Source of the DNA: Amanita rubescens | Taxonomy: Eukaryota; Basidiomycota; Agaricomycetes; Agaricales; Amanitaceae | Direction of reading: 5' to 3' | Assembly: GCA_015039365.1 (NCBI GenBank) | Contig: WION01000025.1 | Coordinates: 124,001 to 188,000 of the forward strand | DNA length: 64,000 nt | Shown here: positions 33,799 to 46,660 of the stretch, in pieces | Position numbering within the stretch: the first letter of the stretch is position 1 | How the letters are laid out: each line of letters begins with the position of its first letter | Position numbers and translations under genes: made by a program | The notes under the pieces: model-generated | Told to the model about the DNA's origin: nothing | The model's database searches: none | Seen by the model: only the letters and a program-made list of their open reading frames with translations

Positions 33799-35509
33799 GG
33801 TTTATCCGCGTTGATAAGGAGGTTGATACGTTGATCTGGAGAGAGTTTCTTTAACATAGCGCGTATCGTTCTGTCGCTAGTGTCTTCTTCTTCTTCTTGT
33901 TCTTGCTGGCTAGACTCTTCGACGTCTTCATAGTTACTGCCATCGTCATCCCTTTCGGTTGCTCGAATATGACGACCGTGTGCGAATTTCTTTCCTTTCT
34001 TTCCATTAAACTTCTTCTTCCCTTTGTAAGATCCTTTATCCTTCCTCATGGGGCATTGTCCTGACATGTGGTCCGGTTTATGACATATGAAACAGAGTCC
34101 ATCACGGATATGTCGGGTTCGTTCATCCTTTGATAATGCGCCAAGAATTATTGCATCGAGATCCATATCCCATTCATTTCGAGGGGGTTTGTGTGAAGAT
34201 GTCCCTCCTCTGTTGGTTGCTAGAATGCCAATACGTGTTTTGGCATTGTATGCTCTGAGTGCTCCTTCGTACCATTTGTCCAAGGTTTTGGGGTCTCTCA
34301 TTATGACTGCTCTATACGTGTTGGCGTCGAGTCCTTGTCCAAACATGTGGGTAGCGGCACTTCCTGTGATTCCAGCTTTCTTTATCAGTTCTTTGAATAA
34401 ACCAACGTATTTCGGGATTGAGATTCGTTTTCCTTTCTTGTCTTTGCGTTTTTGTAGCTGTACTAGTTCTGTGTACGCGTTTCCGGGTGAATCTATCTCT
34501 TGCCAATTGTTGAGGAATCTGGTTTTGAATCCTGTCCAGTCGTTCCATGTTATTTCCGTCTTTGCTGCATCGTTAAGATCGTCGTTTTGATTGTGTCTCC
34601 AGTTCTCTTATCGGTTATCATAGATAACGTCAGTCCGATTTTAAGTCTATCTGTGTTGATGCGACCTGGATTGAGATCTAGGAATAGCTCCATTCGATCT
34701 ATGAAATCCTGTGCTTGAGATCGCTTTCCTGTGAAGGTAGGGATTTCTCCTAAGAGACTAGGAATTGGTTGTATTGCTGGCATCGTCATTGTAGCTATTG
34801 GTGGTTCTGGAGGTGGTGTAGGCAGTTTCTGTGGTGGTACTGGTGGTCCTGGACTAGGATCGGGTTTGGGATCGACTTCTATGTACTGAAGTCCTGGGGA
34901 ACTCGGTTTCTCCTGTTCTGTTTCAAACGGGTTGAAATCGATTGGGCTAAGTAAGTCTGGAACAGTTTTGTCTTCCGACTCGGAAAGGTCACTGGAACTT
35001 TCGAATTGCTGATCGGGGTTTTCGTCACTTGATTCGGTTCCTGATTCGCTTTCTTCTGTTACTCCAAAAGTTTTACCTTTTGGTGTAGTTTTGACTGCTG
35101 CTTTCGGTGTAGAGACTGCGCTTCTGTGCTGTAGGCTTTTGGGCAAGTTATCTGGGTTTCCTTCTATCCACTTGGGTCCTTTGAAGAAATCGTCTGGTAC
35201 AAATTTGTATGTGAGTTCTGATTCAGGGCCTGGGTTATATCCTCCCCAACGTTTGGTATTTTCGTCGAATTCGACTTCAAATCCTAAGAGATAGTATTTG
35301 TCGTTGAACCGATGATAGAATGCATTGTTGGGTGGTCTATTGGCTCTCTGTGGTATCCAAAACTCTGATGTTGGTACGAGACTGTGGTCTTTCGAATATT
35401 TCCAAAGGTGGTCCTTAGGGTCGTTGTAGATAGCGATGTGATCTAGATAATAATGTCCTCTTGTTCCTCTTGTGGCACGGTTAGGCGGTGTCCTCTGTTG
35501 ATCCGAAAT
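33789..35509 (-). pseudogene. E1 gag with one frameshift
   Basis: Read on the minus strand: an N-terminal part with GHYYLDHIAIYND (homologous to E2), an acidic Ser-rich segment, a Pro-rich linker, the capsid region beginning IPTFTGKRSQAQDFIDRMEL, a one-base frameshift near 34590-34600, then ITWNDWTGFKTRFLNNW and on to the zinc knuckle CFICHKPDHMSGQC. The ORF ends KPDF with a TGA at 33789-33791. As in E2 there is no ATG before the homologous N-terminus; an ATT at 35507-35509 follows ACA. Confidence 0.75.
33792..33798 (-). promoter_or_regulatory. E1 -1 frameshift heptamer GGATTTT
   Basis: The gag frame reads CCG GAT TTT TGA; the -1 frame GGA TTT TTG ACA leads into pol. It holds the same position relative to the gag stop as GGGTTTT in E2. 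Confidence 0.6.
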
Positions 35510-35594
35510 TGTTGCAGGCTGACCGGTAACCTACGGGCCGGTTCTCCGGAAGTTCGATAGTTATCTTGTGTTTCACCAACGAGGTAATACTCGG

Positions 35595-35991
35595 TGTAAC
35601 GAGCCAATTCCAGCTACGTTGGAACCGATCTCCGAAACCTTCCGAAGCTCCCCGAAGCACTCCGAGCCTATGCTTGACCCCGGAGGATGATCGTTTGTGT
35701 TCGGACGCATGCACAGGCCTCGGACTCGGTGCAGGAATTGTCACATGGTCACCTCGTGCCTCCGTAGTATATATACCATTGTGTACGTAGTTGTAGTTAG
35801 CGAATTATCACCCCAGCTTCGTTCCGAGTTCGATTCCTTCCGTTCCCTTCGTTCCTCGGTGCTTCGGACACCTTCCACTCGTTCACCTTCGTCTTCGGCA
35901 CTCTCTCTGCCTCCGAGGCACCCCCAGGACTGACCTCCGAAGCCCCTTTGGCCGAACGCACTTCCACATCGGCCTTCTTCTGATCGTTTCA
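35595..35991 (+). repeat. Solo LTR of the E4 family inside the E1 leader
   Basis: 397 bp beginning TGTAACGAGCC and ending ATCGTTTCA, with TCGG on both sides (35591-35594 and 35992-35995). It has the same length as, and strong similarity to, the E4 LTRs at 60484 and 62703, with scattered differences, so it is an older insertion of the same family. It lies between the E1 primer site and gag. Confidence 0.85.
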
Positions 35992-36007
35992 TCGGGTATC
36001 GTTTTGA

Positions 36008-36020
36008 TAAGTTCGACTTA
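36008..36020 (-). promoter_or_regulatory. E1 self-primer binding site
   Basis: On the minus strand TAAGTCGAACTTA begins two bases after the 5' LTR. Its complement TAAGTTCGACTTA occurs in the LTR at 36236-36248, about 29 bases downstream of the TATATAAACC box at 36271-36280. The predicted RNA 5' end could thus pair with this site and prime cDNA synthesis. Confidence 0.7.
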
Positions 36021-36022
36021 AT

Positions 36023-36540
36023 TGTTATGATCACGTCAATCTCCACCTACGATGTGTCCACGCTATGAGCGCTTGACAAAGTAGACTAAGTCCAACGGAC
36101 AAGTCAAACAATAGGTGAACGAATAAGCTAAGTGATAAGACGACTAGAAGAAGTCTTATCCTTGAGAGCGATAATGAACGGAGTAGAAACGACGTTCTTT
36201 AGGCGAGATGAGATGTGATATTGACAAAGACAAACTAAGTCGAACTTAAGGTTCGACGTTACAGTACATCGGTTTATATACATGTACAGAAACACAGCCG
36301 TATCGTAAGTAGAACAAGGGCGATAGCAAGTATAGGTAAAACAGGGGGCATAGGGGATGGTACGCGTATGAACAAGGAGTTGGGCATAGGGTAAACGGAA
36401 TGGGGATCGATAAGAGAACGAGGTAGTCCGTTTGATGAACATAATGGGGATGTGACGAAGGGGTAGGCATATACGAAAAAGTAAGCATGTCCGACGTGTC
36501 ATGTAATCATAATGTAGGAGTCCGTACCGTGTTTGTAACA
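36023..36540 (-). repeat. E1 5' LTR
   Basis: 518 bp, the upstream LTR for the minus-strand genes, followed on the plus strand by the target duplication CATGG. It carries the TATA box and the presumed transcript start. Confidence 0.9.
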
Positions 36541-39500
36541 CATGGAACTCACAAACTGTAGGTGGTCATAGGAAAAAGGTGCAATGAGTTGCCTTTTAGA
36601 AAGTGGGCAATTTCACTGTTTCACATACATGCTTACATTCATAGGGAAAAATTAGATGCAGATACATTTCAGAAATATGTGATGTCGCTCACTTGCTGTT
36701 AGTTGTGAAAGAAATGAGGTCATATTGCCTGTCAGGAGAATGTACAATGTTGCTCACAAACTGTTTGCCATAGGTGAGATGTCCCAAGTTTTGCTTTCAA
36801 ATATCATGTCACTCAACTTGCTGTTAATCACGGAAAGATACAATAAGACTGCTTTTCAGAAAAATGTCTGTCACTCACTGACTATTGATGAGAGGTAAAG
36901 ATATGGTAAGAGTGCATGTCAGAAGGGGTGCTTGGTCACTCACAAACTGTTAATAACCACTGAAATGAGGCTTGTCATGCAAAATGATGTGCAATGTTAC
37001 TCACCCCCTATATGGCATAAAATGTACAAAATTGCATTTGAGAATGTTGGGATCACTCACCACCTATTATTCACAGGAATAGTAGACAATGTGAGACTGC
37101 TGCTCAGACACATCTAATATGTCACTTACACCCTGGTAGTCATGAGGATATGTGATGGTGCCTTCCAGAACAAATATTCTATATCACTCACAAGCTGTTT
37201 ATCATAGGAAAAGATGAGCTCTCTTTCCAGAAAATGCTTCAAGTATGTCACTCACTTGCTGATAGCCACAGGAAGAGCAGTGGTGAGATCAGTTTTATAA
37301 AATATGCAGCATTACTCACACCCTGTGGGTCATAGGTAAGAATTTCTTCCACAAAAGGTGTGATGTTACTCACTCTCTGTTGGCCATAAAAAAGGTGAAG
37401 AGACTGCATTTCAGGAATGTATTTAATGACACTCACTCTCTGATGGTCATAGAAAGGATATGTATGATGAAACTGCTTTTCTAAAGGATTGGAATACCAC
37501 TCACTTGCTGGATGTCATGGAAGATGAGTTGAAACTGCCTTTCAGAAAAGATCCTGTGTACTCACTCCCTGTTGTTCATTGAAAAAAAAACCATTTATTG
37601 AGAGACGGTGGATTTCAGAAAATAGGCTGTATAACTTACAAACTATTTGTCATGGAAAAAGGTGTGGTCAGATTGCAGGTCAGTGTGCAATGTTCCTCAC
37701 TCTCTGTTGGCAATAGGGATAATAATGAGAACACCTTTCAGAAATATGATAGTGTCACTCACAAACTGTTGGCCATAGGCAGTAGATTATTAATTGCCTC
37801 TTATAAAAGTGTGCAATGACACTTACTCCCTGTTGATAGTAAAAGCATATGTATGTGATTAAATTTCCCTCCAGAAAAAACACACAACATTACTCACTTC
37901 CTATGGTCATGGAAATGATGGATGGGACTGCATTTTTAAAAAGTGTGCAATGGTTCTCACCTTCTGTTGGTCATTAAAAAACATGTGATAAGATCCCTTC
38001 CAGAGAAATGTGCAATAATACGCACAAACTTTTAGTCATAGGAAACAATGAGGCTGCATTTCAGAAAATGTACAATATTACTCACAGCCTGTTGGTAATG
38101 AGGAAAAAAAATGTTTCAGAGAAATGCATCCCACTCACTTGCTGTTGGTTATGAGAGTAGGTGTGATGAGGCTGCCTTGCAGAAATATGTGGATGTTGCT
38201 CACAAACTTGTTGCTCACAAGAATGGATGTGATGAGAATGTCTTTCACAACAAGGTGAAATATTACTCACAACCTGTTGGTCATAGAAAGAATCCATGAT
38301 TGCTGTGCAAAATACTACAATGTTAAGGCTCACTCCCTGTGGCTTATGTATAGGAAAAGGAGTGTAATATCAATCTGTAGTGTCACTTACATCCTGAAAT
38401 TGGTGACATGATAAATCCCCTTTCAAAAATGTTCTATGTCACTTACTGACTGTTCATCATATGTATGTGATGAGATTGTTGTATATCTAGCTGGTTACTT
38501 ACTTTCTGTTGGTTGTTATAAATATGTGATGAGATTGCCATTGAGAAAAATGTATAATATCACCCACTCCCTGTAAACAGTTGGACTAAGATAGCCTTTC
38601 ATAAAAATGTGAAATTAATTACTCACATCCTGTTTTAGGAGAAAGTGTGAGTTTCTTTCAGAAAGATATGCAACATATATCACTCACTTGCTGTTTGTTA
38701 TAGTATGCTGAGATAGTCATACCAACAATGTGCAACATCACTCACTCGCTGTCATGGTAAAGTATGTAATAAGATACCTTTTAAACTGATATAAACTCAC
38801 TTGCTGTTGGTCATGGGATATGATGAAATGATAATGCCTTTAAAATGTTCTTGCTCACTCTCTATTGTCATAGAAGAAATGCCATAAGGCTTCCACCCAG
38901 AAAAAGTTGCAACTCACTTGCTGTTGAGAATTGAGATGAGTAATGACACTTCCTTTTAGAAAAGAATGCAAGTGTCACTGACTATCTGATTGACATCACT
39001 GAATGAGGAGTTTGCCCAATAGCAGAGTAACCACAGTCACTTACTTCCTATTGGTCATGGCATAAGTTGTGATGAATTAATTTGGCAAAAAAAATGCAGC
39101 ATCACAGACTTTCTGTTGGTTTCAGCATTAGACATGATGAAGCATCTTGCAGAAGAAGTGTTACTAACATCCTAATGTGATATGAGATTAAACATCCAAG
39201 AATGAATGAAATTGCATGCCCAACTTACTGCCTGTTATTGTGTAGTAAGACTGGTTGAGCATGATGAGAAAAATCCATATCACTTGCCCCCTGAGGTTGT
39301 TCATGGAATAACATTTGATAAAACTACCAGAAAAAAAGAATGCCACCAACTTGCTGTTCTTGCTGGATCAAGCCAGTTATTAATGGAAACACCAAGGTCA
39401 CCCACTTTCTATATGCAGTGTCAGATGTGGTATGATATAAGTGCATGATAGAACATGATCTCAAGCAGCTCACCCCCTGATGATCACAAATAGTAAGGTT

Positions 39501-39928
39501 GCTTGTACATATGTATAGGGAATTACTCACTTGCTGTTGTTCATATGATGTTGTATGAGACTGTCTGCCAGAAATTGATGATGTCACTCACTTCCTATTG
39601 ATCATGGGACAAGCCTGCTGGTGACAAAATGAAGTGCTGCTCACAAACTGTTTGTTGTCAGGCAAGACACCAAATCTAACCTGTTCAAATGTTACTTACC
39701 CACTGTTAACCATCTCATCAGTGATTACCACAAATAATATGATAATAACTTACATGTATTTCATCCAGATGTTTAACAGACATCTAAAACATGACTAATT
39801 CTGCCAAGATGTAAGTTGAAATTTTACTCACTTCCTGTTGGACTTCCATTGTAAACATTCATTATGTTGTCTCAAAATACTCACCTGTCTGTCCACCTAT
39901 CCCAATTTATTGTTTCCATACTAAATGA
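36541..39928 (-). pseudogene. GTPase copy B, 5' part (array units 1-52), N-terminally truncated
   Basis: On the minus strand: the 12-nt exon VDRQ (39885-39896), GAA, the 30-nt exon MSVKHLDEIH, TGG (39700-39702), then one triplet every 62 bp or so down to unit 52 at 36553-36555, where E1 begins. The encoded residues align one to one with copy A, with 36 of about 55 identical, including QRQRQDGKSDGV at units 14-25, and at least seven synonymous codon changes. Unit 51 (36637-36639) has lost its acceptor AG (CTATG instead). The GTPase exons are missing: a hAT-like element starts at 39929. Confidence 0.8.
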
Positions 39929-41060
39929 TTAGTGTTTTAAAGTCCGGTTCAGTCCGGTCTTTTTTCCATTTTTGGAAAGACCGGACCAAGACCGGTCTTT
40001 TGAATTTTGAGATTTGGAAAGACCGGACCGAAACCGGAAAAAACTGGTCTTGCGGTCTTGCAAGTGAGTTGGCAACCAGTTGCAACCGGTTGCAACCGGT
40101 TTTCACCCTCAACACTTATGTAATAGTGAAAAAATTGAACTTTGTTAAAAATATAAGTACATAACATTCTAAAGTGAGAAAAAGTGATGTTGTGGGCATT
40201 AGATACTATGTTATTCTTCAAGATCTGACTATTGCTACACTAATGCAAGGTGTTGAATGGGTGGATGCGTAAATGGGTGCTTGGATGACGTTACTAAAAT
40301 TAGAATTGTTTCTAATTTTAGCAATGTCATCCAAGGTGACACTCGCCAATCCACCCCTCGTTACTAAAGTTCAAGAACAAAAATGTCATTAATATATTAT
40401 AATAATCATTGTAAAGGGTCTGAGCTATGTTGTAGGGATTGGATATGTTACTTTTCAACAATGACATTGGAAATTGTTTCTAAAATTAGCAATGTCATCC
40501 GAGTTGCCACTGGCCAATCCACCCCTCCACCCCTCTCAACGGTCACCATCAAAGACCAGTTGCGACCGGTTGTGACCGGTTTTCAACCAGTCTTTGATTC
40601 TAGCCCAAAGGCCCGGACCGCTGTAACAACTCAAAAGAGGCTGTGTTGCGCACAACCCCCGAGTGTTTCGGCGTGTGCCGAATGAGTTCGGTGGACGGGG
40701 CAGTCGCACCCAACCTCGGCCGCACTGTCGGATGATGGAACTAAAGTGGTCGGAAGGAAAGAAGGTGTATAAAACTAAACTACGACATGTTTATATAATG
40801 TCTACCTCATGTACTACATGCGTCCGACGATCCGATGCGTCCGATGTCGGGTTTCGGGGTCCGCAGTGTCGGAGGTCGGAGCCCGCCATGTGTCGGGTTT
40901 GAGCACTGAGTACAACGTAGCCGGTATCGGCACGTTACACCGCAACCGGGCAGAAGTCAAATCTACCAAAACCGGCAACCGCGGTTCGGTTGCAACCGGT
41001 AACGGTCCAGTCCAGTTGCCGGTTTTTTACCGGTTGCACAACTGGACTTTAAAACACTAA
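39929..41060. mobile_element. Non-autonomous hAT-like element with 17-bp inverted ends
   Basis: The ends TTAGTGTTTTAAAGTCC and GGACTTTAAAACACTAA are perfect inverted repeats of the hAT type. The flanking octamers CTAAATGA and CTTGATGA match at six of eight positions, so the target duplication is imperfect or the ends have been rearranged. The interior has many ACCGGT and CAACCGGT motifs facing both ways near the ends, a repeated block (TCTAATTTTAGCAATGTCATCC at about 40310 and 40485, given here in outline), and no transposase frame. Confidence 0.65.
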
Positions 41061-41570
41061 CTTGATGAGACGAGACACCACTGCACTAGCGTACATCCAA
41101 ACCCCATGGTTGTGGCCAATTAAAGTTATTTGATTGATTATTGTAGCTGTCATCCAGTGTCGCTTCCATTGGTTAGGGACATCATACCCGGTACGTTTTT
41201 TGCTCTTGTCTCGCAGTCTAACGCTGATGTTTGAATGAATGCGACTGATCAAATCTGAACAGTTTCCTTGAAGCATATGACAGATGCTCTACATATACGC
41301 TATGATCCTGGATCCTGCCCCCGTCTACACTGAGGTGGACAATATTCTTCAGACATAGAAACTGGAGTCGGATAAGGTGACTACAGATTGGACGACATCA
41401 AATTCAGCTTCTTTCACTGGTATTATGGATTACTTCTTTTTTTCATATCGCATGTACTAGAAGTGCTGGGAGATTTCCATACACCTATAGCTAAACGGAT
41501 GCATCCATATAATCTATGTTGATCACTGCTGTTAATTCTCATTGTCAATTCATATCCAAGTCATGACTGT
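41061..41570. repeat. Segment with an inverted copy at about 49.3-49.6 kb
   Basis: Stretches such as GAAACTGGAGTCGGATA, TTTCATATCGC and CACCTATAGCTAAAC recur in reverse complement near 49490, 49410 and 49370. No protein motif is recognised. The inverted pair brackets copy D and its upstream region. Confidence 0.55.
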
Positions 41571-41599
41571 CTGAAAATGCCCCATCAGCCTTCAGTCCT

Positions 41600-44500
41600 C
41601 TTGGCCTGACTCCATGCATTCATTGACAGTGGTTACATAAACTTTCCATATTCATGGATGATCAAAGTTGTAGAATACTGCATACAAAAGATACATTCAA
41701 GTTTATCCAGCAAATTTTTAGCTAGTAGAAAGGAAAGGAGTGGCATATGGCAGAAGATATGTAAATGAGTTAAATGTGTGTGCCAATCTCAGTGAAAATT
41801 GGAGAAATGTGGCATGTATTACAGCTGACCCTAAATGTGCATAAAATTGGATGAATTGGAGCTGAAGGACATATGTACCATCAAATGTGGGTAGCCTGGT
41901 TGCACAAAAATGTGACCAAGTCTTGTTGATTGGAAGGTATGGACTGAGAGGTAATGGCAGTCTTCACTTTCTGCACATAGTTTTCCCTCTTAAATTTGTC
42001 CAAAGCCTCCCTGATTGATAGTCGAAATTCTTTGCCTATCCAAAATGATAGCTTAGCAATGATGATGATTGCTTGAAAATGTTAGTGTTGATAGGGTTGA
42101 GGAAGCAGAACAAATTTTACAAGTTAGGATTTGGCAGGCTGTGGTCTTATTGCAACACAGTTAGTTATCAATGATTGGAAAGGGGGAAATTCATACAGTT
42201 ATGGAGACTTTATCTGGACAATCTCCAAATAAGGAGGAAAGTTCATCCTTTAATTTTGAGGGATAGCAAATTTTCCAGTGCAGCAATGGACTTACAAACT
42301 AATCCATAGATAAATGTCACAATGGATAAGTTCCTTGCTGATATCACTCACCTGAGAAGACAGGAAAGACACAAGAGTTGAGGGATTTTATTAACTGAGT
42401 GCAATCTTACAATCTATGAGTGACAGTAAGGAAAAGAAAAGGCACAGAAAAGGGCTGGGTGCTCACTTCCTGTTAAATTCACAATGATACATGGCAAGCA
42501 TGGGTGAATTGAAATGACATCAATGTTCAAGAGCTTTAGTGTCACTCACTTTCTGTTAGTCATTAAAGAAATGTGATAGAATTGTTGCCTTGCAGAAAAA
42601 TCCAGTGCCACTTACTCCCTGTTGGTTATAGGGAAAGGTTTAATGAACCTGGATTTTTTAATATTCTGTAATCACTCACAAACTGTTGATCATAGTCAGA
42701 CATGAAATAAGGCAGCCTTCCCCGAAAATGACACTACATATATCACTCACTTGCTGTTGATGATAGAAGAGATTTAATGAGACTTCCTGTCAAAGATCAA
42801 CTCACTTGCTGTTGATGAAAAAAAAAAGGCATTGGAGTGACTTGGAGGAACAAGTGTAGTGTCACTCACTAGCTATTGATCATAGGAATGATGTGATGAA
42901 TCAGTCAGTATCCCAATAATGCATCATGGTACCTACTTTCTGTTGTTCATAAAAGGTTTTTGATCAGACTCCCTTTGGAAATATGTGCAAAATTACTCAC
43001 TTCCTGTTGATATGATAAAAAAATATATCATGGGACTATCTTTATGGAGATGCAAAATATTACCCACTTTCTGTCAGTCATGGAAAAAAAATAATGAGGA
43101 TGTATTTTGGAGCAATGTGACTGCACTCACTCTCTATTGGCAATAGGGAAATCATTTGATGAACCTTCTTTGAGAAAAGTGTGATGGAGCTCACCTGTTT
43201 TCCATAAGAAGAGATATTATTTAAGGAATACTTGTCACAAATATGTTTATTGTAACTCACATCCTGTTCTCACAGAGAAAAGGTGATGGTGTTGGCTTTC
43301 AGAAAAATGTGCATGTCACTCACTTCCTGTTGATTATAGGAAACATTGGGATGAGATGGTCTCACAGAAAACTTGTAATAACACTCACATACTGAAGATA
43401 GAAATGAGATTGGATTTCAAGCAAATGTGGAATATAACTCACTGCCTATTGGTCATTGAAAAACAAGTGACAAGATTTCCTTATTTAAAAGAAGATATAC
43501 AAGATCACTAACACTCACATACTGAATATAACAATGAGACTGAATTTCAGATAAATGTGCAATGTAACTCACTTCCTGTTGACCATCACAAAACAAGCAA
43601 CAAGATTTCCTTATTGTAAAAGAAAATATTCAAGGACACGTACTGTCTGTTGTTCATAAAAAAGATGTAATGAGATTACTTTTGAGAACAAAGTGTGGTG
43701 TCACTTACAAGCTGTTGATCATAGGAAGGGATTGCCTTTTAGAAAGTATGAAATGCCACCCACATGCTGTTTGTTGTGGAGAAAGGCGTGGTGAAACTGC
43801 CTTGAAAAACAGAAAGAAAATGGTAACTTACATACTAATGGAAAAAAAGATAATGAGATACCCTCAAGACAATTGTTTTATGACACTGACTCCCTTTTTC
43901 CCCCAGAAAAAAGATGTTATGAGAGTAGATCTCAAGATGTTTACTGCTGCTCACTTGCTATTTCACCCAAGGCAAGAGGTGATGAGCTGTCTTTCACTTG
44001 TGCATTGTCACTCACAAACTGTTGGTTAAAGGGAAAGATCTAATAAGACCATGTCACAGCAAAAGATACAGGATCACTCACATACTGTTGGTAATAGGAA
44101 AGAATGTAATGAGACTACCTTTCATAAAAACTGTGCAATATTACTCACTCCCTGTTCAATGGTGATAAGACAAGGAATCCCAAGGATGCTATAATGTGCT
44201 ACTCACTCCCTTTGGAAATGTCATGTCATTGCCTGTTGGAAATGTATGCACTATTCACTTACTGCCTGGCATTGATAAGCAAAGATGTGATCACTGATGA
44301 GAGTGGATTTAAGACATTGTTCAATATAACTCACAAACTGTTAGTCATAGGAAAAGATGTTGTAAGACTGTTTTGCAAGATTTTGAGATTTCACACACAT
44401 GCTATTGATTATGAGAAAGGTATAAATAAAAATCTGCAAATATCACACACATGCTGTAGGTTGTAGGAAATGATATAATGAGGTCAACCTTTGTGAAATA

Positions 44501-46660
44501 CAAAATGTCACTCACACTCTAATATTTATGTGATAAAAATGCCTTAGAATATATAAAGTGCCACCAACTTCCTTTTGATCAAGGAAAAAAAATGTGTTGA
44601 GGCTGCTGTCAAAAATTAATTAGTGCCACTCACTGTCTGTTGGTCATATAGAAAGGTGTGTGAGACAGTCTTCTGAAAAAGTATGTCATGTCACTCACTG
44701 TCTGTTGGTGAATAGAGAAATATGTCATTAGACTATATTCTTGTAAGAAATGTGCATTTTCACTCACATACTGTAATTATGTGATAAGGTGTCTGCCACA
44801 ACACATTGCATAATTAAGTACTTGCTGTGGGACATAAAAATATAATTGCTCAGGGCAGGAATGGTCACTCACTCTCTATTGGTCATGTAATAAAGTGTGA
44901 CATGGGTTGCTAAGAGGAATGTCATGCTTTCACTCACTGCCTGTGCATTTTGTATAAAAAAGTACATAAATATCAGCTGAAGGAAAGACACTGTTGCTCA
45001 CTTCCTATTGTGATTTATTCCAGTCATGTTATAAAACATTTATGGCAGATGTAAGGATAAAGTCACAAACATTCTGTCATTTGTTGGATCAAATTGTATA
45101 CTAACAGAAGAAATGACAGCATCACTCACTGTCTTGATCCAGGTGGTATGTGAGTACAATGCCCACTGACATTGTAACACTCACAGCCTGTTGAAGATAA
45201 GATGAATGCAACAATAAATATACATTCACCCACTTGCTGTAGGCCACACCATGACAAGACTGCATGAGTGAGACCAAGTGGTTTGACTTACTTCCTGTTG
45301 ATCATAGGACAAGGTTTGGAAACTAAGTGAGGCATCACTCACAAACTATTCATTATATGATAAAGGCATTACATCCATGACTGATGTAATTTGCTTACCC
45401 ACTGTCATTCATATCATCAGATTTTCAATAAGCAATATGCTGATACAACACACCTGTATTTCATCCATTTGTATGACAGATGTCTGAATCATGGCTATTC
45501 AAAACACCATGCAAAGAAATCATAGTGTCACTTGCATGCTGTTGCACATATTATCAAGCATTTGTCATTTCATTGTAAAGACACCTGCCTGCCTCTTATG
45601 CTGCCCCCCAATTATTTGATCTCAGATAGACACTATATAATCAGTAAAATATGCATACCCAGAAATGTGGAAATTTGCTGAGGATAATCAAAAAAGCTTC
45701 ATGCCATAACAAATCACTTTCATTCCTGACTCTTCTGAGCACATAATCAATGCTTGAAAAATAATACCTTAAATATAAATAATGCTTACTGAAGTGCAGT
45801 TTTGATGCAGAGATTAAGGTTATTCTTCTGTGTTGAGACAAATAGGTCATGTAAGCTTTCATCATCAATTGCATCAGCAGTTTGTTGAGTTAATTCAGGA
45901 CAGTTCTTCTCTGGCAAATCCATATCTGTATTTCAAACAATATTATTTCTGCTATAAAGGACAAATGCTAACCATTCTCACCTTCCAATCGCACAAATGC
46001 CTTGGGAGGATATTTGGCATCCAAGACTCTAGGAAGATAAACCCCCTGGAAAGTGTGTTCAGCATTGTTCCTGGCCCTTCCCCACTTATCTTCGATATTT
46101 TGATCAGTCAAGTTGACATATTCATTGATCATTTGACCATCAAATTTGGTGAATACAACCACCAAAGGAACTGGAAAGTCAGTCAGTAAGTATGTTTTTT
46201 TTTCTGTTTCATAGGCCCCAGGGAAGATGGAGGCTAATCTTAGAGATGAATGTTTACCTTTGCCTGTCCCTTTGTCAAAGAATTCAAGCTCTGTGGGTAG
46301 AATGGGACGAGGACTATCCATGGGAATGCAATACCTATAACAAACATGATCAGGCAGTAATGTTAAAAGCTGAAACAAGATACCAAATGGCATGCAATTG
46401 GTCTTTCAGCTCAGTTTCAGCAGACCTCTTTTCAATGAACTCCCAGGCAATGACCAATTCCTCAGTTGCACCAGATTCAAAACCTTGAGAGTCATGGAAG
46501 ATGAAGTTGCTTCCATTGTATGTAATTTGATGCTCAATGTCATGCAGGCCTCTCTGATAACCATTGTATATGAAAAAAATGTATTCAAATGTTATAATTT
46601 AACACACCTCAATTGATGGAATCAAATGAGTCCCAGATGCTATCAGTTCTTTACCTACAA
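41600..46660 (-). repeat. Segmental duplication, copy 1 (pairs with 51590-57587)
   Basis: Copies D and C and their 3' flanks are nearly collinear from AGTGGTTACATAAACTTTCC (41630 and 51597) to exon 3. They differ by about 5-8 percent by eye, with a hAT insertion in C. The duplication covers gene, array and flank. Confidence 0.8.

Larger units (their letters stand above)
19306..36540 (-). mobile_element. E1: Ty3/Gypsy chromovirus, 17.2 kb including nested insertions
   Basis: Two 518-bp LTRs (TGTTATGATCA...GTTTGTAACA on the plus strand) flank gag, pol and a third ORF on the minus strand. CATGG is duplicated on both sides (19301-19305 and 36541-36545). I found three differences between the LTRs, so the insertion is fairly young. 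It landed in an intron of array B between codon units 52 and 53. It later received E2 (23931-32473) in its reverse transcriptase and a foreign LTR (35595-35991) in its leader. Frameshifts in gag and pol make it non-autonomous. The integrase carries a C-terminal chromodomain. Confidence 0.9.

Noticed and set aside
36541..39710. Regularly spaced short repeats (CTCAC-NNN-CTGTTGGTCAT every 62 bp) resembling a CRISPR array
   Set aside because: The repeated part is a reverse-complemented 3' splice site and 5' splice site around a triplet, the sequence between is itself repeated with variation, and the host is clearly eukaryotic.
39930..41059. A tRNA or other RNA gene in the ACCGGTT-rich stretch
   Set aside because: No cloverleaf could be drawn; the motif density and inverted ends fit a non-autonomous DNA transposon.
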